64,000 nucleotides of DNA from Vespertiliibacter pulmonis (GTDB lineage: Bacteria > Pseudomonadota > Gammaproteobacteria > Enterobacterales > Pasteurellaceae): positions 310,001 to 374,000 of the forward strand of contig NZ_CP016615.1 of NCBI RefSeq assembly GCF_013377275.1, read 5' to 3'. Both the position numbers and the translations under genes were made by a program. Below, one piece after another: positions 11,928 to 23,143 of the stretch (the first letter of the stretch is position 1; each line of letters opens with the position of its first letter). The notes beneath the pieces are model-generated. The model worked only from the letters and a program-made list of their open reading frames with translations, made no database searches and was not told the DNA's origin.

Positions 11928-14900
11928 ATGTCAAGTCAAGTCAAGTCAAGTCAAGTCAAGTCAAGTCAAGTCAAGTCAAGTCAGCATTATCTCAACTTTT
12001 AGAGAGCTATCAACAAAATTCCTTAACTCAACGTGAAAAAGGCACTTATTTTGAAGATTTAATTCAAATCTATTTACAAAATGAACCTTATTACCACACA
12101 CTCTACCGAGAAGTTTTAACTTTTAAAAACTGGGCAGAAAAAAATAATTTACCCAGCAATGACACAGGCATTGATTTAGTTGCCGTAACCTACACAGGCG
12201 AAAATCACGCCATTCAATGTAAATTTTATTCTTCAGATCACAAAATCACTAAAGCCGATATCGATAGCTTTTTCACCGCCTCTGGTAAAAACTATTTCCA
12301 ACGAAGAATTATTGTAGCAACCACCAATCACTGGACAGACAATGCTTACGCTTCATTATCGGATCAAAATCCACCCGTTACCTTAATTAACCGTTCTGAT
12401 CTTGAAAACAGCGCCCTTGATTGGCAAAAATTTGCCTTTAACCAACCGCTTATTTTCAAGCCGAAAAAAATACCCAGAGAACACCAAGAAACAGCCATTA
12501 AAAATGTAAAATTTGGCTTAGACACCGCTGAACGGGGCAAATTGATTATGGCGTGTGGCACGGGCAAAACCTTTACTGCCTTAAAAATTGCCGAAGAAAT
12601 GGCAGGCAGGGGCAAAAAAGTGCTGTTTTTAGTGCCGAGCCTTGCCCTGCTTTCTCAATCTTTAACCGAATGGACGCAAGAAGCCACCATTCCACTGCAT
12701 AGCTTTGCCGTTTGCTCTGATTCTGATGTGGGCAAACAAAATAAAGGCAAAGAGAAAACCGATGATCGGGTACAACAGCTCATTCACGAATTGCAATATC
12801 CTGCCACCACCGAAGCCAAAGCGTTGGTGAAAAGTTATCAAGCCTATAACCGTGATTTGGCAATGACCGTTGTATTTTCCACCTATCATTCCATTGAAGT
12901 CATTCACCAAGCCCAACAGCAAGGTTTTGGTGAATTTGATTTAGTCATTTGTGATGAAGCTCACCGCACCACAGGCGCAACCTTTGATAATGCCAAAGAA
13001 GAATCCGCCTTTGTTCGCATTCACAATAACGATTATATTCAAGCCAAAAAACGGCTATATATGACCGCTACCCCTCGTATTTACACCGAAGACGCTAAAA
13101 AAACAGACGGTGTAACCGTCTATTCAATGGACGATGAAACACAATTTGGTAAAGAATTATTTGTAATCAGTTTTTCTGAAGCCGTGCAAAGAGGATTATT
13201 GGTAGATTACAAAGTAATTGTGTTAGCCGTAGAAGAAGCCCTAGTGCAACAACGGCTAGAAAAACTATTTAACGGCGGTGAAATTCAAGTTGATGACGCA
13301 GCCAAAATTGTCGGCTGTTGGAAAGCCCTTTCTAAATCAGGCATTATGGACGAATTGGGCGATAACGAACCGATGAAACGTGCCGTTGCCTTCTGCCAAG
13401 TAATCGATAAAGACTACAAAGGCAAACATCACAAAGTCAGTTCAATCGCTATTTCTGAAATGTTTGGTACAGTAGTTGAAGCTTATCAAGAACAAGAAAT
13501 TGAAGCATTACAGGCTAAAAAGCCTGATTTTGTGCCTGATTTAGCATTAAAACTCAACTGTGAAGCCGAACACGTTGATGGTTCGATGAATGCCAGCGAA
13601 AAAGCTGCCAAAATCCAATGGCTAAAAGACAGCACTGAAGCTAACACTTGCCGAATTTTATCCAACGTTCGCTGTTTATCCGAAGGGGTGGACGTGCCAG
13701 CCCTTGATGCCGTACTGTTTTTAACCCCTCGCAGTTCGCAAGTTGATGTAGTGCAATCGGTCGGGCGAGTAATGCGTAAATCTGACGAAACAAATAAAAA
13801 ACGGGGCTATGTGATTTTACCTGTGGTTATCCCTGCGGGCGTTGCCCCTGAACAAGCACTGGATAAAAACGAAAACTACAAAGTCGTTTGGCAGGTATTA
13901 AATGCCTTGCGTTCTCACGATGATCGCTTTGATGCAATGATTAACCGAGCCGAATTTGACGGCTCGGCAAAAAATAAAATTGAAGTGATTGCGATAGCAG
14001 ATCTCACCAAAAAAGCCCAACAGAAGCAGAGCAAAAAAGGCAAAACCACAGGCAGAGGCGAAACCGCCATCGGGCAGAAAGAAACAGGCTACCCCGATGA
14101 ATCCAAACAGCGGGAAATGGTTTTTGAAGTCGGCGAAATTGAACGGGCGTTGGTCGCAAAAATTGTACAAAAAGTTGGAAAACGCACCTATTTTGCCGAA
14201 TGGGCAGGCAATGTTGCCAAAATCGCCACTACCTTTATCACCCGCATTCAAACCATTTTAGCCAACCCCGATAATGCCGAAGAAAAAGCGGTATTTAACG
14301 CCTTTGCCAATGAATTGCGAGATGATCTCAATAATGCCATTACCGATGAAGAAGTGATTGAAATGTTAGCTCAACATTTAATCACCAAGCCGATTTTTGA
14401 TGCGTTATTTGCCAATGAAAACTTTACCAAGCACAACCCAATGTCTAAAGAGATGAGTAAAATTATTGGGCTATTAGAACGCAAAAACGTGCCAACCGAA
14501 AGTAAACCGCTCACCCAATTTTACGAGGAAGTCAAAACCAAAATTGGCAATATCACCTCACCAGAAGGCAGACAAAAAGTCATCAAAGAGCTATACGATA
14601 ATTTCTTTAACAAAGCCTTCCCCAAAATGGCAGAACGGCTCGGCATTGTTTATACCCCCGTTGAAGTGGTGGATTTTATTATTCATTCAGTGGAAGACGT
14701 TCTAAACAACGAATTTAACGCCAGCCTTGCCGATAAAGGCATAGAAATTCTCGACCCATTCACTGGCACAGGCACATTCATCACCCGTTTATTGCAAAGC
14801 GGTATTATTCCCCCTGAACGGCTGCCTGAAAAATATCACGAAATCCACGCTAACGAAATCGTGCTACTTGCCTATTACATTGCAGCAATCAATATTGAAT

Positions 14901-16906
14901 CGGTCTATCACGCCCTTGTACCCGCTGGCACCCAATACACCCCGTTTGAAGGCATTTGCTTAACCGATACCTTCCAAATGTACGAAAAAGAAGATTTAAT
15001 CGACCAAATTTTGGTCGAAAACAGTAAACGCCGTAAACGCCAGAAAAAATTGGAGATTAAAGTCATTATCGGCAATCCGCCTTATTCTTCAGGGCAAAAA
15101 TCTGAAAATGATAATGCTAAAAATATCAAATATAAATATTTAGACAAACAGATTGAAAATAGTTATGTCAAATATTCAAATGCGGGTTTACAAAAAAATC
15201 TTTACGACAGCTATATCCGAGCGATTCGCTGGGCGAGTGATCGCATTGGTAACAGCGGTGTGATTGGCTTTGTCACCAATGGCGGTTATTTAGAAAGTAA
15301 TTCCGCAGACGGTTTACGCAAATGTTTGGCTGAAGAATTTAGCTCGCTCTATATTTTCCATTTACGAGGAAACGCTCGCACATCAGGTGAACGCCGCCGT
15401 AAAGAAAAAGATAATATTTTTGGACAAGGCACAAGAACGCCAATAGCCATTGCCATTTTTGTAAAAAATCCGACTGCCGACAAACACGGCAACATCTATT
15501 TTCACGACATCGGCGATTACCTAAACCGTGAGGAAAAACTAGAAATCATTGATGAATTAAAATCTATTAACGGCATTACCGAGCAAAACAAATGGACGCA
15601 AATTATCCCCGATCAATTTAACGATTGGCTCAATCAACGTGATCCGAATTTTGATAATTATATGGTGCTGGGAGATAAAAAGACCAATAACAATACTATT
15701 TTTACAATTAATTCGCTAGGTGTTGTTACCAGTCGAGATGCTTGGGTATTTAACTATTCTAAGCACAAATTACGGTACACAATGGAAGAATGCACCATTT
15801 TCTATAATCAAGAATTGAAGAAGTTTCATAATAGTAATAAATCTATTGCTTTAGAAAATTTTATTAACTTAGATAGCAAAAAAATTAGCTGGAGCAGAGC
15901 ATTAAAAAATAATCTGAACAAAGAAAAAATTGCTACTTTTGATGAAAAAGATTTACGTATTGCTCTATATCGTCCTTATACAAAGCAAAATATTTACTTT
16001 AATAAGCTATTTAACGAAACACAATACCAAATCCCCAAAATTTTCCCCACTGCCGATGCAGAAAATAAGGTCATTTCACTTACAGGATTAGGAACACCAA
16101 AGGCATTTTCAGTAATTATGACTGATGTTATTCCTGATATTCAATTACAGGCAAATGGGCAATGCTTCCCACTTTACCTCTACGAGCCTAATCAAGCCGT
16201 CAGTTCTGATGATCTTTTTGCAAAAAATGAAACGGAAACCACCGTTTGCACAGAATACGCTCGCCGTGAAGCCATTACCGATGAGGCATTAGCCCATTTC
16301 AGGCAGCCTTATCCCGATGAAAACATCAGCAAAGAAGATATTTTCTATTACATTTACGGCTTATTGCATTCTGAAGAATACCGAGAAAAATACGCCGATA
16401 ATTTAAGCAAACAATTACCACGCATTCCACAGGTGAAACAGGCTGCTGATTTTTGGGCGTTTTCGCAGGCAGGCAGACGATTAGCCAATTTGCATTTACA
16501 TTATGAACGTGTGCCGATGTATTCAGATATTCGCCTAAACGGCGGTTTAAAAATCGAAAATGACTGCATTATCGGCGGTATCGGTGAAGATTTTTATGTC
16601 GAAAAAATGAAATTTGCCAAAAAAGACGACAAAACAGCGGTCATTTACAACCGAAAATTTGCATTAGAAAATATCCCAGAGCAAGCCTATGAATATATTG
16701 TCAATGGCAAGCCTGCTTTAGAATGGGTAATGGAACGGCAAGGCGTAAAAGTCGATAAAGCCAGCGGAATTGTGAATGACGCTAACGATTGGGCAATCGA
16801 AACAATGAATAACCCTCGTTATCCAATGGAGCTATTTTTACGGATTATCACCGTCAGCCTCGAAACCATGAAAATTGTAAATAGCTTACCAAAATTGGTT
16901 GTTTAA
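11928..16906 (+). pseudogene. Phase-variable Type ISP restriction-modification enzyme, OFF in this sequence
   Basis: A Type ISP (LlaGI-like) single-chain R-M enzyme with all parts present. From the ON numbering: an Mrr-like nuclease with TGIDLVAV and QCKFY (D81, Q95, K97); an SF2 translocase with CGTGKT at about 206-211, DEAH at 341, TATPR and QSVGRVMRKS; an N6-adenine methyltransferase with DPFTGTGTF at about 941 and NPPY at about 1048; then a target-recognition region. The ATG at 11928 has a good RBS but is followed by ten TCAAG units, sending translation to TAG at 12000 after 24 residues. The downstream frame is open from the TAA at 11921 to 16906 with no usable start before the Walker A motif. 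Nine or twelve repeats would give 1657 or 1662 residues, the usual size range. It is a switched-off gene rather than a decayed one. GCC/GGC-rich codons suggest foreign origin. Confidence 0.9.
11931..11983 (+). repeat. Pentanucleotide (TCAAG)10 tract inside the start of the Type ISP gene
   Basis: Ten perfect TCAAG units (11931-11980) plus a partial TCA follow the ATG immediately. Five is not a multiple of three, so each gain or loss shifts the frame. Copy numbers divisible by three restore the long frame and encode SSQVK repeats. Slipped-strand mispairing of such tracts is the standard phase-variation mechanism in Pasteurellaceae. Confidence 0.97.
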
Positions 16907-16918
16907 TTATTTTAAAAT

Positions 16919-16950
16919 AAAAGGGCGAGTTACAACGCCCTTTTACTTTT
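16919..16950 (+). terminator. Type ISP gene terminator
   Basis: A perfect 9-bp stem, AAAAGGGCG (16919-16927) with CGCCCTTTT (16936-16944), with a T-rich tail, starting 13 bases after the stop codon. Confidence 0.85.
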
Positions 16951-16967
16951 TTCTGATTAAAATTTCC

Positions 16968-16994
16968 CTTGTATTTCTTTAATCAACCCCCATA
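16968..16994 (+). promoter_or_regulatory. Heat-shock (sigma-32) promoter of lon
   Basis: CTTGTAT (16968-16974), 13 bases, then CCCCATAA starting at 16988 closely fits the sigma-32 consensus CTTGAAA / CCCCATNT. It lies 50 bases before the lon start, fitting the heat-shock control known for lon. Confidence 0.75.
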
Positions 16995-17037
16995 ATGTTC
17001 AAATCAAATTTTCAAATGAAAAGATTAGAGAGTAAAA

Positions 17038-19440
17038 ATGGCAAGAAAGAAAAAACCAATTGAATTACCACTACTACCTTTACGTGATGTTGTGGTATTC
17101 CCTTATATGGTAATGCCCCTATTTGTTGGGCGAGATAAATCTATTCAAGCACTGCGTGCCGCAATGGAAGGCAATAAACAACTGTTTTTAGTGGCTCAAA
17201 AAGACCCTAATAATGAAGATCCAACAGTAGAAGATATTTATGATATCGGCGTAATGGCGAACATTATTCAAATGCTCAATTTGCCAGACGGGACAGTAAA
17301 AGTATTAGTAGAAGGTCAAGTTCGAGGAAAAGTTGAGCATATTCACGATGATGAAAACGGCTTTTGGGCAGGGGTTTCCCCAATACTTTCAGAATATGAA
17401 GAAAATAATGAAGAATTAAAAGCCGTTGCAAAAACGACTTTAACTGAATTTGAGAACTATGTAAAAAGCAATAAAAAAGTACCTGCCGAAATTTTGCCTA
17501 AATTGCAAAAAATCACCTTAGAAGACCGCTTGGCAGATACCATTGCGGCAAATTTGATTGCTACGGTAAAACAAAAACAAGAGCTATTAGCAGAAGCAAA
17601 TTTAATTAAACGCTTTGAAACCTTGTTAGTTGCTATGGCTACAGAAATGGATACCCTCGAAATGGAAGGACGTATTCGTAACCGTGTTAAACAGCAAATG
17701 GAAAAGAACCAACGTGATTACTATCTTAATGAGCAAATTAAAGCCATTCGTAAAGAATTAGGTGGCGAAGAAGAAACCGAACAAACAGAACTCGACAAGC
17801 TCAAAGTAAAAATCGAAGAAGCTAAACTGCCTGCGGACGTTAAAGAGAAAGTTGATGGCGAATTTAATAAGCTCAAAGCAATGCCCCAAAGCTCATCAGA
17901 AGCAACTGTTGTTCGTGGCTATATTGATTGGATTTTACAAATGCCTTGGCACAAGCGGTCTGCAATTAAGAAAAATTTGCAACAAGCCCAAGATATTTTA
18001 AATAAAGATCATTACGGATTAGAGCGTGTAAAAGAGCGTATTTTAGAATATCTCGCAGTACAAAGCCGTTTAAATAAATTAAAAGGTCCAATTCTCTGTT
18101 TGGTTGGTCCACCAGGAGTAGGGAAAACTTCACTAGGTCAATCTATTGCCAATGCAACGGGGCGTAAGTATGTCCGTATGGCACTAGGTGGCGTGCGTGA
18201 TGAGGCAGAAATTAGAGGCCATCGCCGAACTTATATTGGCTCAATGCCGGGCCAGTTAATGATGAAAATGGCAAAAGTAGGGGTTCGTAATCCACTATTT
18301 TTACTTGATGAGATCGATAAAATGGCACAAGATATGCGTGGCGATCCAGCCTCTGCATTACTTGAGGTATTAGATCCAGAACAGAATAAAGCCTTTAATG
18401 ATCACTATTTAGAAGTGGACTATGATTTGTCTGATGTAATGTTTGTTGCAACATCAAATTCTATGCATATTCCACCAGCACTATTAGATCGTATGGAAGT
18501 TATCCGTCTTTCAGGCTATACCGAAGATGAGAAAATGCATATTGCTAAAGATCATCTGATTGCCAAGCAAAAAGAAAACAACGGCATTAAAGATAATGAG
18601 CTGATTATTGAAGACAGTGCAGTGTTAGATATTATTCGTTACTATACCCGTGAAGCTGGTGTACGTAATTTAGAGCGAGAAATCGCCAAAATCTGTCGTA
18701 AAGCCGTGAAAGCATTAGTAATCGATAAAAACCTTAAATCTATTACAGTAAATAGCGAAAACTTGAAAGACTACCTAGGAGTAAAACGTTTCGACTACGG
18801 CAAAATGGATAGCCAAAATCGTATCGGTGAAGTTACTGGCTTAGCGTGGACAGAAGTTGGTGGCGATTTACTTACCATTGAAACCGCTTCTGTTATTGGC
18901 AAAGGTAAATTCTCTTATACAGGGTCTTTAGGCGATGTAATGAAAGAATCAATCCAAGCGGCAATGATGGTTGTTCGAGCAAGAGCTGAAAAACTCGGTA
19001 TTGCAAGTGATTTCTACGAAAAACGGGATATTCACGTTCACGTTCCAGAAGGAGCAACGCCGAAAGATGGCCCAAGTGCAGGGATTGCAATGTGTACTGC
19101 TCTTATTTCTAGTTTAACAGGTAACCCCGTTCGAGCTGATGTGGCAATGACAGGTGAAATCACTTTACGTGGTAAAGTATTACCTATCGGTGGGCTTAAA
19201 GAGAAGTTATTAGCCGCACATCGTGGTGGAATTAAAACTGTGATTATTCCAAAAGATAATGAAAAAGATTTGGAAGAAATACCGGATAATGCCAAAGCCG
19301 CTCTCAATATTTACCCAGTTGAGACTATTGATGAGGTACTTACCATTGCATTGGAAAATCCACCTGAAGGTATTGAAATGATTGCTCATAGCAAACCAAT
19401 CAAGGTGAAAAAAACGAAAAGCACTAGAGCTATTCAATAA
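17038..19440 (+). CDS. lon: ATP-dependent protease La (Lon)
   Basis: An 800-residue cytosolic AAA+ protease that degrades misfolded and certain regulatory proteins. The N-terminal substrate-binding domain starts [20 protein letters not shown]. The AAA+ module has Walker [10 protein letters not shown] near residue 355 and Walker [12 protein letters not shown] near 420. The protease domain has the catalytic serine in [11 protein letters not shown] near 681 and the lysine in [11 protein letters not shown] near 724, completing the Ser-Lys dyad. Preceded by a sigma-32 promoter and followed by a strong terminator, so it appears to be a single-gene heat-shock unit. An uptake core (ACAAGCGGTC) lies in the coding sequence near 17951. 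Confidence 0.97.
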   Translation: MARKKKPIELPLLPLRDVVVFPYMVMPLFVGRDKSIQALRAAMEGNKQLFLVAQKDPNNEDPTVEDIYDIGVMANIIQMLNLPDGTVKVLVEGQVRGKVEHIHDDENGFWAGVSPILSEYEENNEELKAVAKTTLTEFENYVKSNKKVPAEILPKLQKITLEDRLADTIAANLIATVKQKQELLAEANLIKRFETLLVAMATEMDTLEMEGRIRNRVKQQMEKNQRDYYLNEQIKAIRKELGGEEETEQTELDKLKVKIEEAKLPADVKEKVDGEFNKLKAMPQSSSEATVVRGYIDWILQMPWHKRSAIKKNLQQAQDILNKDHYGLERVKERILEYLAVQSRLNKLKGPILCLVGPPGVGKTSLGQSIANATGRKYVRMALGGVRDEAEIRGHRRTYIGSMPGQLMMKMAKVGVRNPLFLLDEIDKMAQDMRGDPASALLEVLDPEQNKAFNDHYLEVDYDLSDVMFVATSNSMHIPPALLDRMEVIRLSGYTEDEKMHIAKDHLIAKQKENNGIKDNELIIEDSAVLDIIRYYTREAGVRNLEREIAKICRKAVKALVIDKNLKSITVNSENLKDYLGVKRFDYGKMDSQNRIGEVTGLAWTEVGGDLLTIETASVIGKGKFSYTGSLGDVMKESIQAAMMVVRARAEKLGIASDFYEKRDIHVHVPEGATPKDGPSAGIAMCTALISSLTGNPVRADVAMTGEITLRGKVLPIGGLKEKLLAAHRGGIKTVIIPKDNEKDLEEIPDNAKAALNIYPVETIDEVLTIALENPPEGIEMIAHSKPIKVKKTKSTRAIQ

Positions 19441-19454
19441 AATCAATTAAATAC

Positions 19455-19487
19455 AAGGCTGGCACAAATTTGTACCAGCCTTTTTAT
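19455..19487. terminator. Bidirectional terminator between lon and the DASS transporter gene
   Basis: An inverted repeat with AAGGCTGG at 19455-19462 and CCAGCCTT opposite, loop AAATTTG plus flanking pairs, and T-runs on the + side. It sits between two convergent genes and can serve both. Confidence 0.85.
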
Positions 19488-19495
19488 TTTCATCG

Positions 19496-20866
19496 TTACC
19501 AGTTAATCCAACAGAAATAAGATAATCCACCAATAACCATAATACAAATTACATTGAGTAATAATCCTACTTTTGCCATCTCTTTCTGCTTAATAAATCC
19601 TGTGGAAAACACAATGGCATTTGGAGGCGTTGCAATCGGTAACATAAAAGCACACGATGCCCCAGTTGCTATAATTGCGGCTAACGATAACACAGGTAAA
19701 TTAAGTGAATTGGCAACAGAAATAAAAATCGGCATCAATAAAGCAGCACTTGCCGTATTTGAGGTGAATTCTGTAAGAAAAACAATAAATGACGTTAAAA
19801 TAACGGTCATAAACAGCCAGTGTTTATCTCCCACAAAAGAGACGATGGTATCCGCTAAAATTTTACTCGCTCCCGTATCTTTCAACACAATACTCAAAAC
19901 CAGCCCACCACCAAACAGCATTAAAACACCCCATTCTGTTTTTTCTTGTATCTGCTTCCAAGTTGCTGTCCCGCTCATTCCAAGCACGACGACTGCAATC
20001 ATTGCAATAACAGAATCAAAGTTCTTAATTTGATTGGGAATATCAAAAAATAAGCGTAAATGGGGTTCGATAAATTTACTTAAAATCAGTAAAATTGAGG
20101 TTAAGATAAATACTACTAACGTAAATAATCTAATACCTGTAAGCGAAACATCCTCAACAGAAGAGGTAAACGGAACATTAAAATTTGGCTTTAAGACTAT
20201 CCACAATGAGAAAATCATTGCAGGCATTAACAATAACATTACTGGCATTCCATAAGGCAGCCATTCACTAAACGTAACATCAGTCAAAAGCGCTAACAGT
20301 GCATTAGGCGTACTTCCAACTAGTGTCCCTATCCCGCCAATACTAGAACTAAACGCTATACCTAATAATACGAATACATAGAGGTTTCTATTTCCTTCTA
20401 CTTCGATTTTTGACAAAATACCTAATGTTAAAGGCAACATCATTGCAGCTACCGCCGTATTATTGATAAACATTGATAAAAAAGCAGTTGCGGTAAATAA
20501 ATAGATAATCGTAAGTTTTAAACTACCTTTTGCTAGCCTAATAATATGCCCTGCGATCCACATATCAATTTTTTGAATACGTAATACGGCAGCAATCACA
20601 AACCCACCAAAAAACATAAAAATGATGGGCTTAGAAAAAGGTGCAAAAGCGGCTTCTGTGGATAATACCCCTAGAAAAATAGCAAAAATAGGCACGAGTA
20701 AGGCTGTCATTGTGATATGAAACGCTTCTGTAAGCCACAAAATCGCCACAAAAACTAATAGTGCAAGGCCTTTATTTTCTTTTAATGAGAAAGGTAGAAT
20801 ATTTAGCAACAAGAAAAAAATAGCTAAACTGATAGAAAGAATAAAGTATCCTCTACGATTTGGCAT
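19496..20866 (-). CDS. DASS-family sodium/anion (dicarboxylate) symporter
   Basis: A 456-residue polytopic membrane protein of the divalent anion:sodium symporter family (SLC13-like). It has two inverted copies of the sodium and substrate-binding hairpin, with NNTAVAAMMLP near residue 131 and TSNTASAALLMP near 378, plus GATGASCAFMLPIATPPNA near 405. Family members import succinate, malate, citrate or sulfate. The sequence resembles the uncharacterised H. influenzae transporter HI_0608 and is more likely a dicarboxylate than a sulfate carrier. It is transcribed alone, convergent with lon. Confidence 0.85.
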   Translation of the reverse strand: MPNRRGYFILSISLAIFFLLLNILPFSLKENKGLALLVFVAILWLTEAFHITMTALLVPIFAIFLGVLSTEAAFAPFSKPIIFMFFGGFVIAAVLRIQKIDMWIAGHIIRLAKGSLKLTIIYLFTATAFLSMFINNTAVAAMMLPLTLGILSKIEVEGNRNLYVFVLLGIAFSSSIGGIGTLVGSTPNALLALLTDVTFSEWLPYGMPVMLLLMPAMIFSLWIVLKPNFNVPFTSSVEDVSLTGIRLFTLVVFILTSILLILSKFIEPHLRLFFDIPNQIKNFDSVIAMIAVVVLGMSGTATWKQIQEKTEWGVLMLFGGGLVLSIVLKDTGASKILADTIVSFVGDKHWLFMTVILTSFIVFLTEFTSNTASAALLMPIFISVANSLNLPVLSLAAIIATGASCAFMLPIATPPNAIVFSTGFIKQKEMAKVGLLLNVICIMVIGGLSYFCWINW

Positions 20867-21004
20867 AACACCTCCTAAATAACCATCTTGTTAATTGAGT
20901 AAAGCATAAATAAGAGTAATATATTTGTATAGGATACAGTTCACATTTTTAACAAATAATTTACAAAATAATATTATTAAAAAATTTTATTTATAATTTG
21001 GATG

Positions 21005-21038
21005 TAAAAAAGCCCTGCTAAGTTACCTTAACAGGGCG
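21005..21038 (-). terminator. leuCD operon terminator
   Basis: On the minus strand GCCCTGTTAAG and CTTAGCAGGGC pair over 11 positions with one G-U and a GTAA loop, followed by six T. It lies 70 bases past leuD. Confidence 0.85.
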
Positions 21039-21106
21039 ATTTATCTTCACTAGTTTAGCAATTCAAGTAAATATTTATACAAATCTCACCGCTTATTCTA
21101 TTCATA

Positions 21107-21712
21107 TTAACGTAGGAAAGCAGGAATATTACGCTCAAATTCAGCAATTTTATCAGCGTGCTGTAGCGTTAAGCCGATATTATCTAGCCCATTTAATAAA
21201 CAGTGTTTACGAAAACTATCAATTTCAAATAGATATACTTTACCATTTGCTATTACGGTTTGAGCCCCTAGATCAACCGTAATTTCTGCACCTTCGCGTG
21301 CTTTGACAAACTGAAATAATTCATCAACCTCTTGTTCACTTAATCGAATTGGTAACATCTGGTTATTTAAGCTATTGCCGTAAAAAATGTCTGCAAAACT
21401 TGGGGCAATAATAGCCCGAATACCGTAATCATCTAATGCCCAAGGCGCGTGTTCACGGGAAGATCCACAACCAAAATTCTCACGAGCTAATAGAATACTA
21501 GCCCCTTGATAACGAGGGTAATTTAGTACGAAATCTGGATTAGGTTGCTGCCCCTCCTCATCTAAAAAACGCCATTCGTGGAACAAATGAGAGCCAAACC
21601 CCACTCGGGTTACTTTTTGTAAAAATTGTTTTGGAATAATTGCATCAGTATCCACATTTGAGGCATCAAGAGGCACTGCAATACCCGTATGTCGTTTAAA
21701 TTCTTTCGCCAT
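21107..21712 (-). CDS. leuD: 3-isopropylmalate dehydratase small subunit
   Basis: The 201-residue swivel-domain subunit works with LeuC to isomerise 2-isopropylmalate to 3-isopropylmalate in leucine synthesis. It begins [20 protein letters not shown], with the active-site loop [18 protein letters not shown] near residue 75 and [18 protein letters not shown] near 104. Length equals the E. coli protein. It lies 24 bases after leuC. leuA and leuB are not in this window. Confidence 0.96.
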   Translation of the reverse strand: MAKEFKRHTGIAVPLDASNVDTDAIIPKQFLQKVTRVGFGSHLFHEWRFLDEEGQQPNPDFVLNYPRYQGASILLARENFGCGSSREHAPWALDDYGIRAIIAPSFADIFYGNSLNNQMLPIRLSEQEVDELFQFVKAREGAEITVDLGAQTVIANGKVYLFEIDSFRKHCLLNGLDNIGLTLQHADKIAEFERNIPAFLR

Positions 21713-21736
21713 TTTATTATCCTAACTATTATTAGT

Positions 21737-23143
21737 TTAATGTAATTCTATCTGCCTAATATCGACAAACTTACCATAAATCGCTGCGGCTGCCGCCATT
21801 GCAGGGCTAACTAAATGGGTACGCCCATTACGCCCTTGACGCCCTTCAAAATTACGATTACTGGTTGAAGCACAACGTTCACCCGGTGCTAAACGGTCTT
21901 GATTCATTGCTAAACACATTGAACACCCAGGCTGACGCCACTCAAATCCTGCATCGATAAAAATTTTATCTAATCCTTCTTGCTCTGCCTGCTCTCTCAC
22001 TAAACCAGATCCGGGAACTACTAACGCTTGTACCCCCTTAGCTACTTTACGCCCCTTTGCGACGGCTGCGGCTGATCGTAAATCTTCAATACGAGAATTG
22101 GTACAAGAGCCAATAAACACTTTATTGATCCCCACATCAGTTAAACGGATACTATGAGGCAAGCCCATATAAGCTAACGCTTTTTCTGCTGACTGACGCT
22201 CAATCGGATCACTGATTTCTTGAGGATTGGGAATAAAATCATTTACTCCTATCACTTGCCCAGGATTTGTTCCCCAAGTAATTTGTGGCTCAATTTCACT
22301 TGCCTCAAGGATAACAACTGTATCAAATTCCGCTCCATCATCAGTATGTAATGTTTTCCAATAAGCAACCGCTTGCTCCCAATCTTTTCCTTGGGGGGCA
22401 AAAGGACGACCTTTTAAATAAGCAAAGGTGGTTTCATCAGGTGCAATAATGCCCGATTTTGCTCCTAGCTCAATCGCCATATTACATACCGTCATTCTTC
22501 CTTCCATTGAAAGATCTCGAATGGCTTCACCACAAAATTCAACAACGTGCCCCGTTCCCCCCGCCATTGTTGTTTTACCAATAATTGCCAAGACAATATC
22601 TTTAGCAGTAATTCCTTCTCTTACCTTCCCTCGCACTTCAATTTTCATTTTTTTCGCTCGGGCTTGCTTCACTGTTTGAGTTGCTAGAACGTGTTCAACT
22701 TCCGATGTACCAATACCAAATGCCAATGCACCAAATGCACCGTGTGTCGCCGTATGAGAATCACCACACACAATCGTCATACCTGGTAATGTTAGCCCTT
22801 GTTCAGGTCCCATCACGTGAACAATACCTTGATTGATATGATTGATATCGTAAAGTTGAATGCCAAATTCATTTGTATTTTTAGCTAATTCAACCATTTG
22901 AATACGCCCCATTTCACCTGAACCACTCAGGTTTCGGCTATCCGTTGGAACATTATGATCCATTGTTGCTACCGTCTTACCAGGCTGACGAACAGATCGA
23001 CCCATTGCACGTAAACCATCAAAGGCTTGTGGAGACGTTACTTCGTGGACTAAGTGGCGATTAATATAAATTAGTGGTGTCTCACCTGGTGCTTCATGGA
23101 CAATATGCGCATCAAACAATTTTTCATATAACGTCTTTTTCAT
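21737..23143 (-). CDS. leuC: 3-isopropylmalate dehydratase large subunit
   Basis: The 468-residue aconitase-fold subunit carries the 4Fe-4S cluster. The cluster cysteines are in [13 protein letters not shown] near residue 347 and [11 protein letters not shown] near 407-410. Substrate-binding [19 protein letters not shown] lies near residue 128. It pairs with the adjacent leuD. The region upstream contains an inverted pair of uptake sequences; I see no leucine-codon leader peptide that would indicate attenuation. Confidence 0.97.
   Translation of the reverse strand: MKKTLYEKLFDAHIVHEAPGETPLIYINRHLVHEVTSPQAFDGLRAMGRSVRQPGKTVATMDHNVPTDSRNLSGSGEMGRIQMVELAKNTNEFGIQLYDINHINQGIVHVMGPEQGLTLPGMTIVCGDSHTATHGAFGALAFGIGTSEVEHVLATQTVKQARAKKMKIEVRGKVREGITAKDIVLAIIGKTTMAGGTGHVVEFCGEAIRDLSMEGRMTVCNMAIELGAKSGIIAPDETTFAYLKGRPFAPQGKDWEQAVAYWKTLHTDDGAEFDTVVILEASEIEPQITWGTNPGQVIGVNDFIPNPQEISDPIERQSAEKALAYMGLPHSIRLTDVGINKVFIGSCTNSRIEDLRSAAAVAKGRKVAKGVQALVVPGSGLVREQAEQEGLDKIFIDAGFEWRQPGCSMCLAMNQDRLAPGERCASTSNRNFEGRQGRNGRTHLVSPAMAAAAAIYGKFVDIRQIELH

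Noticed and set aside
11931-11983. TCAAG array as a CRISPR or iteron array
   Set aside because: Units are contiguous 5-mers with no spacers, placed just after a start codon; this is a simple sequence repeat.
13898-14251. 117-codon open frame opposite the Type ISP gene
   Set aside because: It is phenylalanine- and glycine-rich, antisense to the methyltransferase-adjacent region, with no start signal.
12542-16906. The ATG at 12542 as the true start of the Type ISP enzyme
   Set aside because: It falls inside the Walker A region (MACGTGKTF), lacks a ribosome-binding site, and the same frame upstream encodes the conserved nuclease domain.
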